From the NCBI RefSeq assembly GCF_963974425.1, contig NZ_CAXBCK010000008.1, positions 23,428-87,427 of the forward strand: 64,000 bases of DNA, written 5' to 3'. Below are positions 1 through 7,272 of the stretch, piece after piece. Each line of letters starts with the position of its first letter. The stretch's first letter is position 1. This DNA comes from Marixanthomonas sp963974425 (GTDB taxonomy: Bacteria > Bacteroidota > Bacteroidia > Flavobacteriales > Flavobacteriaceae). A model generated the notes under the pieces. The model was not told the origin of the DNA, ran no database searches, and worked only from the letters and a program-made list of their open reading frames with translations. The position numbers and the translations under genes are program-made.

Positions 1-6
1 TAAATT

Positions 7-681
7 ATGTTAAATCTTTTGTTTCCGAAAGTTTGTAGTGGTTGTAATGACTTACTTTTACATAACGAAACCATACTATGTTCTACGTGTAGATTTAACG
101 TTCCTTTGGCTTGTCATCATAGAAATAACGATTCAACATTTAAGGATATATTTTACGGTCGTTTCCCTGTTGAACAGGCCACTGCCTTGCTTCAGTTTCA
201 GAAAAGAGGGATTACACAAAATATACTTCATAATTTAAAATACAGGAATCAGGAGCAGATAAGTGATTTTTTCGGAAGGTGGCTGGGAGGTGAGCTTTCC
301 GAAATTTCAGAATACAGAAAGATTAGCTTGGTCATTCCAGTTCCGCTTCATAAACAGAAATTAAAGAAAAGAGGCTACAACCAAGTAGAAGGTTTTGGAA
401 AAGCTATTGCTAAAGCTTTACACGTTCCATATCGGGATGATGTTTTACTGAAACTTTCAAAAACAAATTCGCAGGTGTTTAAAGAACGTTTTTCGCGTTT
501 TAACCCATTATGGAAGGAAGAAGGGCTTTTTTCGCTACAGAAAAAAGAAATAATCGAAAACCAACATGTTTTGTTAGTAGATGATATTATTACCACTGGA
601 GCAACCCTCGAAACGTGTGCACAACAATTGTTAAAAGCAACCAATGTAAAACTTAGCCTCGCAACTATTGCGATTGCATAA
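7..681 (+). CDS. comF: ComF family phosphoribosyltransferase-like protein
   Basis: ComF/GntX-type protein of 224 residues, the usual size. Two N-terminal CxxC pairs (C10/C13 and C25/C28) form the zinc-ribbon-like element of ComF proteins, and a type I phosphoribosyltransferase PRPP loop lies near residues 188-203 (VLLVDDIITTGATLET). The central PVPLHKQKLKKRGYNQ is also typical. In naturally competent bacteria ComF acts in uptake of transforming DNA, but the enzymatic substrate is unknown and many non-competent Bacteroidetes keep the gene. The ATG sits six bases from the window edge, directly after a TAA. The next gene is on the same strand 24 bases downstream but seems to have its own promoter. 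The family call is firm; the physiological role is uncertain. Confidence 0.9.
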   Translation: MLNLLFPKVCSGCNDLLLHNETILCSTCRFNVPLACHHRNNDSTFKDIFYGRFPVEQATALLQFQKRGITQNILHNLKYRNQEQISDFFGRWLGGELSEISEYRKISLVIPVPLHKQKLKKRGYNQVEGFGKAIAKALHVPYRDDVLLKLSKTNSQVFKERFSRFNPLWKEEGLFSLQKKEIIENQHVLLVDDIITTGATLETCAQQLLKATNVKLSLATIAIA

Positions 682-692
682 TAAAGATTCGT

Positions 693-700
693 TATTTTTG
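693..700 (+). promoter_or_regulatory. Flavobacterial -7 promoter motif
   Basis: TATTTTTG matches the Bacteroidetes sigma-A -7 consensus TAnnTTTG, and TTG triplets lie about 16 and 22 bases upstream. It ends only five bases before the ATG at 706, so the transcript would be leaderless or nearly so. This is a motif match only. Confidence 0.4.
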
Positions 701-705
701 CCTTA

Positions 706-2352
706 ATGAAAAGCCGATTATTATACATTCCTATTTTACTGTTGTTTTCACTATCGTTTGTAGAGTGCGCAAAAAAGGGCTCTCCTTCGGGCGGGGAGCG
801 TGATAGCATTCCGCCTGTAATTGTAAGGAGCGTTCCTGAAAATTACACAACTAATTTTAAAGGAAATGAAATAAGCATTTATTTTGATGAGTATATTAAG
901 TTGAAGGAGCTTCAGAAAAATTTAATTATTTCCCCTCCCCTTGAGTATCCGCCCAATATCACACCACTTAGTACATCTAAAACATTGCGTATTCAAATTG
1001 ATGATACTTTAAAAGAAAACACCACCTACTCTATTAACTTTGGGCAAAGTATTGTAGATAATAATGAGGAAAACCCATTTGAATATTATAAATATGTATT
1101 CTCTACCGGAAGCTATATTGATAGTCTTACGGTAAACGGCCGCGTTCAAGATGCAGTACTTCCTAATCCGGAAATACCAACCACGGTAATGTTATATGAA
1201 GCAAATGAAACCTATAACGACACGTTGGTATATTCTGAAAAACCTAAATATATCACTACCACAAAAGACAGTACCGGTATATTTGAAATCACTAATGTAA
1301 AGGAAGGCAAATACCTATTGATGGCGCTGAAAGAAAACAACAACGATTATACGTTTCAACCTGGCAGTGATAAAATTGGAGTTGCCGAAAATTTTATCAC
1401 GCTTCCTTCAGATAGCACTTACACCTTAACTCTTTTTAAAGAAACACCCGAATACCTAATTGCACGACCCAAATACCAAGCAAAAAACCATATACTTTTT
1501 GGGTATGAAGGCATTGCCGATAGCCTGCAAGTGGAATTGCTTTCAGAAGTGCCGGCAGATTTTGAGTACAAAACTTACCGCGACTTGAAAAAAGACACGC
1601 TGCACTATTGGTTTAAACCTGAAGTGGAAAACGACTCATTACTCTTCTTGGCTAGAAACAAAGATTTTACTGATACTCTAACTGTAAGAATTAAAGAATT
1701 ATATAAAGACTCACTTAATATATCTGCTATTAATGCTGGAACGGTGCTGCCTAAAGACACCTTAAAGTTATTAGTTAACACACCTTTTGAATCTTTTAAT
1801 GCGGAAAAGATCACCATTTTAGACAATGATTCTCTTAATATAGAACCTAGAACGGCAATCAATAAAAAGTACAATATTGCTCAATTATTTTTCCCTAAAA
1901 CTGAAGGAAAAACATACCAAGTACAATTACTACCTGGTGCCATAACCGATTTTTATGAAGCGACAAATGATACACTAAACTACACCTTACGAACGAAAGT
2001 GGTTTCAGATTATGGGACGTTGAATATTACGTTAGAGAATTTGAAACAGTTTCCTGTTATAATTCAGTTGGTCGACAGCAAGTTTAAGGTTATAGCCGAA
2101 GAATACGTAACCGAATTAAAGCCTATTTTATTTGAAAATATAAACCCTGGCAGATATTATGTTCGGGTTATTTTTGACGAAAATGAAAATAAAAAATGGG
2201 ATACTGGAAGTTTCTTAAACCGACAACAGCCTGAACGGATTTTATATTATCCTTCACAATTAGAAGTTCGTGCTAATTGGAGTTTAAACGAAACATTTAT
2301 TCTAACTGAAAACGATCCCGGTCCTGCAGAAACTTTAGATGACCCCGAGTAG
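706..2352 (+). CDS. Ig-like domain lipoprotein (Big_5 type)
   Basis: Exported lipoprotein of 548 residues. The signal peptide ends in a lipobox with C21 (SFVEC), followed by AKKGSPSGGERDSIPP, the hallmark start of a conserved Bacteroidetes family annotated as Ig-like domain-containing (Big_5, roughly residues 35-135). The rest is beta-rich with no visible catalytic motif. The C-terminal segment around FDENENKKWDTG resembles an EF-hand-like calcium loop seen in this family. The function is unknown; it is probably anchored in the outer membrane. Its 3' end overlaps the convergent nitrilase gene by 56 bases. Confidence 0.8.
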   Translation: MKSRLLYIPILLLFSLSFVECAKKGSPSGGERDSIPPVIVRSVPENYTTNFKGNEISIYFDEYIKLKELQKNLIISPPLEYPPNITPLSTSKTLRIQIDDTLKENTTYSINFGQSIVDNNEENPFEYYKYVFSTGSYIDSLTVNGRVQDAVLPNPEIPTTVMLYEANETYNDTLVYSEKPKYITTTKDSTGIFEITNVKEGKYLLMALKENNNDYTFQPGSDKIGVAENFITLPSDSTYTLTLFKETPEYLIARPKYQAKNHILFGYEGIADSLQVELLSEVPADFEYKTYRDLKKDTLHYWFKPEVENDSLLFLARNKDFTDTLTVRIKELYKDSLNISAINAGTVLPKDTLKLLVNTPFESFNAEKITILDNDSLNIEPRTAINKKYNIAQLFFPKTEGKTYQVQLLPGAITDFYEATNDTLNYTLRTKVVSDYGTLNITLENLKQFPVIIQLVDSKFKVIAEEYVTELKPILFENINPGRYYVRVIFDENENKKWDTGSFLNRQQPERILYYPSQLEVRANWSLNETFILTENDPGPAETLDDPE

Positions 2353-3085
2353 CAGCAATATGTTCTTTTGTTATAGACACGGTTTCAATAAATTCTGTTT
2401 CATTTTCTTTTGTGGAAATCTGTTCACCTAAAACATCATAAACCGCTGAATGACCGCTGTATTCGTGATCATTTCCATCAAAACCTACACGATTTACCCC
2501 AATACAATAACTCATATTCTCAATGGCTCGCGCTTTTAATAAAGCATCCCAAGCTGAAGTTCGTTTTTTGGGCCAATTGGCAACGTATAATAGCAAATCG
2601 TAATCTTCTGTATTGCGAGCCCAAACCGGGAAACGGAGATCATAACAAACTAATGGGCAAATTTTCCAGCCTTTATAATCTACAATAAGTCGTTCGGTTC
2701 CTTTGCTGTATGTTTTATGCTCTCCAGCTAATGTAAACGTGTGTTTTTTATCGTAAGTTTTATAATTACCGTCTGGAAAGACAAAGAAAAGCCGGTTGTA
2801 AAAATTATTATTTTCTGAAACTATAACACTTCCAGTTATAGCTGAATTACTCTTTTTAGCTTCAGTAATCATCCAATTTAGGGTCGTTCCGTTCGTTTCT
2901 TCAGCAAGGGTTGAAGCGTTCATAGAAAAACCTGTGGGAAACATTTCGGGAAGTATAATTAAATCGGTCTCTTCAGAAATAGAATTTATTTTTTCTGAAA
3001 ACATGCGCCTATTTTCTTCAGCATTTTCCCAATGCAACTGCGACTGAATTAATGTGACGTTTAAAGTTTCAGAATTCAAGTTCAA
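2297..3085 (-). CDS. Nitrilase-superfamily omega-amidase
   Basis: Carbon-nitrogen hydrolase of 262 residues with the Glu-Lys-Cys triad: E47 in LIILPEMFPTG, K113 in YDKKH and C147 in PLVCYDLRFPVW. The sequence fits the YafV/Nit2 omega-amidase branch, which hydrolyses 2-oxoglutaramate or 2-oxosuccinamate made by glutamine transaminase K-type enzymes. A PLP aminotransferase of the matching partner family lies 3 kb away at 6027-7163 on the same strand, which supports a methionine-salvage or glutamine-transaminase pathway. The stop codon lies inside the opposite-strand Ig-like gene. The family is certain; the exact substrate is inferred. Confidence 0.88.
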   Translation of the reverse strand: MNLNSETLNVTLIQSQLHWENAEENRRMFSEKINSISEETDLIILPEMFPTGFSMNASTLAEETNGTTLNWMITEAKKSNSAITGSVIVSENNNFYNRLFFVFPDGNYKTYDKKHTFTLAGEHKTYSKGTERLIVDYKGWKICPLVCYDLRFPVWARNTEDYDLLLYVANWPKKRTSAWDALLKARAIENMSYCIGVNRVGFDGNDHEYSGHSAVYDVLGEQISTKENETEFIETVSITKEHIAATRGHLKFLQDRDRFQLE

Positions 3086-3111
3086 AATTTTTCTGTTTTA
3101 ACAGTTTGGTG

Positions 3112-3582
3112 TTATTTATTTTCTAGTAACTCAATAATTGGCTTTGCCTCTTGCATTTGAGCATGATCCATGGCTGTGTTGCCACGATCATCTTTTATAG
3201 ATGTATCTGCGCCATTTTCAAGCAAAAGATTTACAATATCTTTTTTAGCAAATGTAGCCGCGTAAATTAAGGCTGTGGCTCCATTAAAGTTTGTCACGTT
3301 TACATTAGCGCCATTGTCTATTAATAATTTTGCGATATTAGTATGACCTTTAAAGCAAACACCCATTAAAGCGGTGTTGCCAGATGCATCTTGAGCATCG
3401 ATGTTGGGATTATACTCTATAATTATTCCTGAAATATCTTCAAGCCCGTAATAACACGCTAGTAAAAGAGGAGTAGACCCTCTTGCATCCTTCTCGTTTA
3501 TCCATTCGGGATGTTCTTGTAAAAGTTCTTTTACCTTTTTATCTTCTCCTTTTCGAATGGCGTCAAATAATATTGTACTCAT
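3112..3582 (-). CDS. Ankyrin-repeat protein downstream of katG
   Basis: Small protein of 156 residues made of four to five ankyrin repeats, for example DARGSTPLLLACYYG, DASGNTALMGVCFKG and NFNGATALIYAATFA. There is no signal peptide, so it is cytoplasmic. The ATG at 3582 (MSTILFDAIRKG) is preferred over a longer reading from 3621, because the longer start would sit inside the perfect hairpin at 3600-3627. It directly follows katG on the same strand. In Pseudomonas aeruginosa the ankyrin protein AnkB is encoded beside katB and supports full catalase activity. A similar helper role here is inferred from position only. Confidence 0.85.
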   Translation of the reverse strand: MSTILFDAIRKGEDKKVKELLQEHPEWINEKDARGSTPLLLACYYGLEDISGIIIEYNPNIDAQDASGNTALMGVCFKGHTNIAKLLIDNGANVNVTNFNGATALIYAATFAKKDIVNLLLENGADTSIKDDRGNTAMDHAQMQEAKPIIELLENK

Positions 3583-3599
3583 AACAACTAAATTAATAA

Positions 3600-3627
3600 A
3601 GCGGAATGATAAAGTTATCATTCCGCT
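3600..3627. promoter_or_regulatory. Perfect hairpin in the katG-ank gap
   Basis: A 13-bp perfect inverted repeat (AGCGGAATGATAA, 2-base centre, then its complement) lies between the katG stop and the ank start. Read on the minus strand it is followed by a T-rich run, so it could be a leaky terminator setting the katG:ank ratio. Its core AATGATAAAGTTATCATT (3605-3622) matches 17 of 18 bases with 5921-5938 upstream of katG, so it may instead be an operator. On the minus strand the core contains TAACTTTA, a near match to TAnnTTTG, with TTG 20 bases upstream. Confidence 0.6.
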
Positions 3628-3652
3628 GTGGGTTTAACAAAAGTTTACCTTG

Positions 3653-5893
3653 TTAAGAAAGGTCATACCTGTCCAGATTCATCACTTTGTCCCAAGCTTT
3701 TACAAAGTCTTTTACAAACTTCCCTTTTGAATCTTCTGAAGCATAAACCTCCGCAAGGGCTCTAAGCTCTGAATTGGAACCAAAAATAAGGTCTACTCGA
3801 GTTCCTGTCCATTTGGTTTCACCGGTTTTACGGTCGCTACCTTCAAATAGATTAGCATCTTCTGAAGTTGATTTCCACGTAACCCCCATATCAAGTAAGT
3901 TTACAAAAAAGTCGTTTGTAAGCTGCTCCTTTTTATCTGTAAACACACCCTTTTTAGAACCGTCATAATTAGCGCCCAACATACGCATACCTCCTATCAA
4001 AACAGTCATTTCTGGTGCCGTTAAGGTAAGCAACTGTGCTTTGTCAACTAATAATTCTTCTTCAGTAACTTTATATTTATCCTTTACGTAATTTCTGAAA
4101 CCGTCTCCAAGTGGCTCTAAAGCGTCAAATGCTTCGGCATCGGTTTGCTCTTCAGAGGCATCTGCTCTACCTGGTGTAAAAGGAACATTAATAGCATGTC
4201 CACCATTTTTAGCAGCTTTTTCAACTGCAGCACATCCAGCTAAAACGATTAAATCTGCTAGCGAGACTTTTTTATTTCCTGATTGTGCTTCGTTAAAGTC
4301 TTTCTGAATACTTTCAAGCGTATTTAGAACTTTATCTAATTGTTTTGGATTATTTACTTTCCAGTTTTTCTGTGGTGCTAACCGGATGCGTGCCCCGTTT
4401 GCTCCTCCTCTTTTATCTGAACCTCTAAAAGTAGAAGCAGATGCCCAAGCGGTTGAAACCAATTCTGAAATAGAGAGATTGGTATTTAAGATTTTAGATT
4501 TTAAATCGGAAATATCTTGACTGTTCATTAATTCATGAGTTACTTCAGGAATTGGGTCTTGCCAAATTAATTCTTCTTGTGGCACTTCAGGACCTAAATA
4601 TCGTTCTTTGGGTCCCATATCACGGTGTGTCAATTTATACCAAGCACGTGAATAAGCATCGGCAAACTCTTCTGGGTTTTCGTAAAAATGTCTTGAAATT
4701 TTCTCATAATCCGGATCCATTCGTAATGAAAGGTCGGTTGTTAACATAAACGGATCATTCATTTTACTAGAGTCGTGGGCATCAGGCACTGTTCCTGCAC
4801 CGGCATTATCTTTTGGTTTCCATTGATGTGCGCCCGCAGGACTTTTAGACAGCTCCCATTCATACCCAAATAGGGTTTCAAAAAAGTTATTATCCCATTG
4901 TATTGGTGTTTTAGTCCAAGCTCCTTCTAATCCACTGGTAATAGTATCTGCACCTTTTCCTGTCCCGAATTTATTTTTCCACCCCATACTTTGTTCTTCC
5001 AAACCTGCTGCAGCGGGTTCTGCATCTACATATTCTTCAGGATCTGCGGCTCCGTGCGTTTTTCCGAAGGTATGCCCTCCTGCAATTAACGCAACGGTTT
5101 CATAATCATTCATCGCCATACGGCCAAACGTTTCACGAATGTAATGTGCAGCATCTACTGGGTCTGGATTTGCATTATGCCCTTCAGGATTTACGTAAAT
5201 TAATCCCATATGCGCTGCCCCTAAAGGCTTTTCAAGTTGGTCTTCTGTAAATCGGTCTTCATTACCTAACCATTCTGTTTCTGAACCCCAATACACTTCT
5301 TCGGGTTCCCAAACATCTTCTCTTCCGCCAGCAAAACCAAACATTTCAAGCCCCATAGATTCGTGTGCACAATTACCTGCTAACACCAATAAATCTGCCC
5401 AAGATAATTTTTTACCATATTTTTTCTTAATAGGCCATAACAATAGTCTTGCTTTATCAAGATTGGCATTATCCGGCCAACTATTTAAAGGAGCAAAACG
5501 TTGTTGGGCTGTTCCTGCTCCTCCTCGGCCATCTTGAATACGATACGTACCTGCACTGTGCCAAGCCATTCGTATAAAAAACGGTCCATAATGACCGTAA
5601 TCTGCAGGCCACCAATCTTGGCTATCAGTCATTAATTTATATAGGTCTTCTTTTACTGCTTTTAAATCAAGCGATTTAAATTCTTTAGTATAATCGAAAC
5701 CTTCATCCATAGGATCTACCAAGGATGAATTTTGGCGTAGAATATTTAAGTTTAATTGGTTTGGCCACCAATCCCTATTACTTGTGCCGCCTCCAGTTGT
5801 GTTGTTTAGATTACCATTTAAAAAAGGGCAATTCGCTGATGATTCGTTTACTTCCCATGCTTCACCATGGTTGCTACTATTCTTACTGTCCAT
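3653..5893 (-). CDS. katG: Catalase-peroxidase KatG
   Basis: Bifunctional haem catalase-peroxidase of 746 residues, the normal two-domain length. The distal triad is R108/W111/H112 in RMAWHSAGTYR and the proximal haem ligand is H274 in AGGHTFGKTH. The Met-Tyr-Trp cofactor residues needed for catalase activity are present as W111, Y233 and M259, a constant offset of four from the Mycobacterium tuberculosis numbering. There is no signal peptide, so it detoxifies H2O2 in the cytoplasm. An ankyrin gene follows 70 bases after the stop. An 18-bp motif that may be a peroxide-responsive operator lies about 30 bases upstream of the start. Confidence 0.97.
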   Translation of the reverse strand: MDSKNSSNHGEAWEVNESSANCPFLNGNLNNTTGGGTSNRDWWPNQLNLNILRQNSSLVDPMDEGFDYTKEFKSLDLKAVKEDLYKLMTDSQDWWPADYGHYGPFFIRMAWHSAGTYRIQDGRGGAGTAQQRFAPLNSWPDNANLDKARLLLWPIKKKYGKKLSWADLLVLAGNCAHESMGLEMFGFAGGREDVWEPEEVYWGSETEWLGNEDRFTEDQLEKPLGAAHMGLIYVNPEGHNANPDPVDAAHYIRETFGRMAMNDYETVALIAGGHTFGKTHGAADPEEYVDAEPAAAGLEEQSMGWKNKFGTGKGADTITSGLEGAWTKTPIQWDNNFFETLFGYEWELSKSPAGAHQWKPKDNAGAGTVPDAHDSSKMNDPFMLTTDLSLRMDPDYEKISRHFYENPEEFADAYSRAWYKLTHRDMGPKERYLGPEVPQEELIWQDPIPEVTHELMNSQDISDLKSKILNTNLSISELVSTAWASASTFRGSDKRGGANGARIRLAPQKNWKVNNPKQLDKVLNTLESIQKDFNEAQSGNKKVSLADLIVLAGCAAVEKAAKNGGHAINVPFTPGRADASEEQTDAEAFDALEPLGDGFRNYVKDKYKVTEEELLVDKAQLLTLTAPEMTVLIGGMRMLGANYDGSKKGVFTDKKEQLTNDFFVNLLDMGVTWKSTSEDANLFEGSDRKTGETKWTGTRVDLIFGSNSELRALAEVYASEDSKGKFVKDFVKAWDKVMNLDRYDLS

Positions 5894-5920
5894 AATTATA
5901 TTGATTTTTTAAGGCTATAG

Positions 5921-5938
5921 AATGATAAAGTTACCATT
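5921..5938. promoter_or_regulatory. Candidate katG operator/promoter motif
   Basis: AATGATAAAGTTACCATT lies 28 bases upstream of the katG start and differs by one base from the core of the katG-ank hairpin. On the minus strand it contains TAACTTTA (close to TAnnTTTG), with a TTG 16 bases upstream, so a regulator bound here would cover the -7 region. The regulator is unknown; a PerR- or OxyR-type protein is a guess from the target gene. Confidence 0.45.
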
Positions 5939-6026
5939 TATAAACTATTCAAAATCAAAATCATGATTTCAATACATAATTTAAGTATCAGAATTTTTTA
6001 TAACAACAACATTAACTATTTATTTT

Positions 6027-7163
6027 CTAGATTGAATTTAAGATTGTAGCAGCTTTTTTCAACTCAGCATCTGTTTTAGCAAAACAGACTCTAATTTGTT
6101 TGAAATCCTCATTATTTTCATTAAAAACCGAAGTCGGAATGGTCGCAATTTTATGTTCTCTGGTTAATCGATCTGCAAAATCGATATCACGTTCTTCTGA
6201 AATTTTAGAAAAATCAAGCAATTGAAAATAAGTTCCATTTGAAGGAATGAATTTGAAACGGGAATCTTTAATCAGTTCTAGAAAGTAGTCCCTTTTCTGT
6301 TGATAAAAAGCAGGAAGTGACAAATAGTTTTCTTCATTTTGTAAATAGGTCGCCAATGCTTTTTGAATAGGATGGTTTGCCGAAAACACATTAAACTGAT
6401 GTACTTTTTGAAACTCTTTCATTAAATATTCTGGGGCTACACAATAGCCCACTTTCCAACCAGTGTTATGAAACGTCTTCCCAAAAGAAGCGGTTATAAA
6501 ACTACGTTTTGCCAATTGCGGAAACTTAGCCGCGCTTTGGTGTTCTTCGCCATCAAAAACAATATGTTCGTACACTTCATCACTTAAAACCAAAAGATCA
6601 TGTTCTTCAGCAAGTTTTTGCAGTTGTAGCATATCATCTTCAGAAAACAACATTCCAGTTGGATTATGGGGTGTGTTAATTATAATCATCTTGGTTTTAG
6701 ATGTTATTTTATTCGCAACGTCACCCCAGTTTGGTTCATAGTTAGGAGCTTCAAGTTGTACTGCAATAGTTTTTCCTCCAAAAAGTTCAACTGAAGGCTT
6801 GTAACAATCGTACGCTGGTGTAAAAATTATCACCTCATCATCTTTATGGATAGTAGCTGCAATCGCTGTAAAAATAGCTTGTGTAGCACCAGCAGTGATA
6901 GTTATTTCCCTTTCGGCGTTATATTTTTTATAATAAAAATTTTCTATCTTTTTTGAAATAACCTCTCGCAATTTTTTATCCCCCGGCATAGGAGCGTATT
7001 GGTTATAGCCATCTTTCATCGCTTTATCCACCATATTAATCAAGTCTGGATCACTTTTAAACCCAGGAAAGCCTTGAGCTAAATTTATAGCATTGTGGTC
7101 TGAGGCCAATTTGCTCATCACACTAAAAATTGAAGTGGTTGTATTTGGTAATTTTGAAGTCAT
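6027..7163 (-). CDS. PLP-dependent methionine/glutamine-type aminotransferase (YbdL-like)
   Basis: Class I/II fold-type I aminotransferase of 378 residues. The N-terminal INLAQGFPGF is characteristic of the kynurenine aminotransferase/glutamine transaminase K/YbdL group, whose members transaminate methionine and aromatic amino acids. The PLP lysine lies in SFGKTFHNTGWKVGY, with supporting NTPHNPTG and SDEVYEH motifs. It is cytoplasmic. The omega-amidase gene at 2297-3085 is its expected pathway partner; katG and ank lie between the two. Substrate specificity cannot be read from sequence alone. Confidence 0.88.
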   Translation of the reverse strand: MTSKLPNTTTSIFSVMSKLASDHNAINLAQGFPGFKSDPDLINMVDKAMKDGYNQYAPMPGDKKLREVISKKIENFYYKKYNAEREITITAGATQAIFTAIAATIHKDDEVIIFTPAYDCYKPSVELFGGKTIAVQLEAPNYEPNWGDVANKITSKTKMIIINTPHNPTGMLFSEDDMLQLQKLAEEHDLLVLSDEVYEHIVFDGEEHQSAAKFPQLAKRSFITASFGKTFHNTGWKVGYCVAPEYLMKEFQKVHQFNVFSANHPIQKALATYLQNEENYLSLPAFYQQKRDYFLELIKDSRFKFIPSNGTYFQLLDFSKISEERDIDFADRLTREHKIATIPTSVFNENNEDFKQIRVCFAKTDAELKKAATILNSI

Positions 7164-7201
7164 TTTATAAATGTAAGGCTATCATCTCAGCTCTCCAAAA
7201 G

Positions 7202-7221
7202 TTACCTTTTTAAATAGGTAA
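7202..7221. promoter_or_regulatory. 20-bp dyad between divergent genes
   Basis: TTACCT and AGGTAA form an inverted repeat with an 8-base AT-rich spacer, followed on the plus strand by GG and a run of seven T. It lies between the divergent aminotransferase and hybrid-kinase genes. It could be an operator or a weak terminator blocking upstream antisense transcription. A near-consensus -7 (TAGCTTTT, 7250-7257) follows at suitable spacing from TTG at 7237, and would serve the kinase gene. Confidence 0.35.
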
Positions 7222-7272
7222 GGTTTTTTTAAGGAATTGCGTAACTTGTTAGCTTTTATTGAAGTCGTTTTT

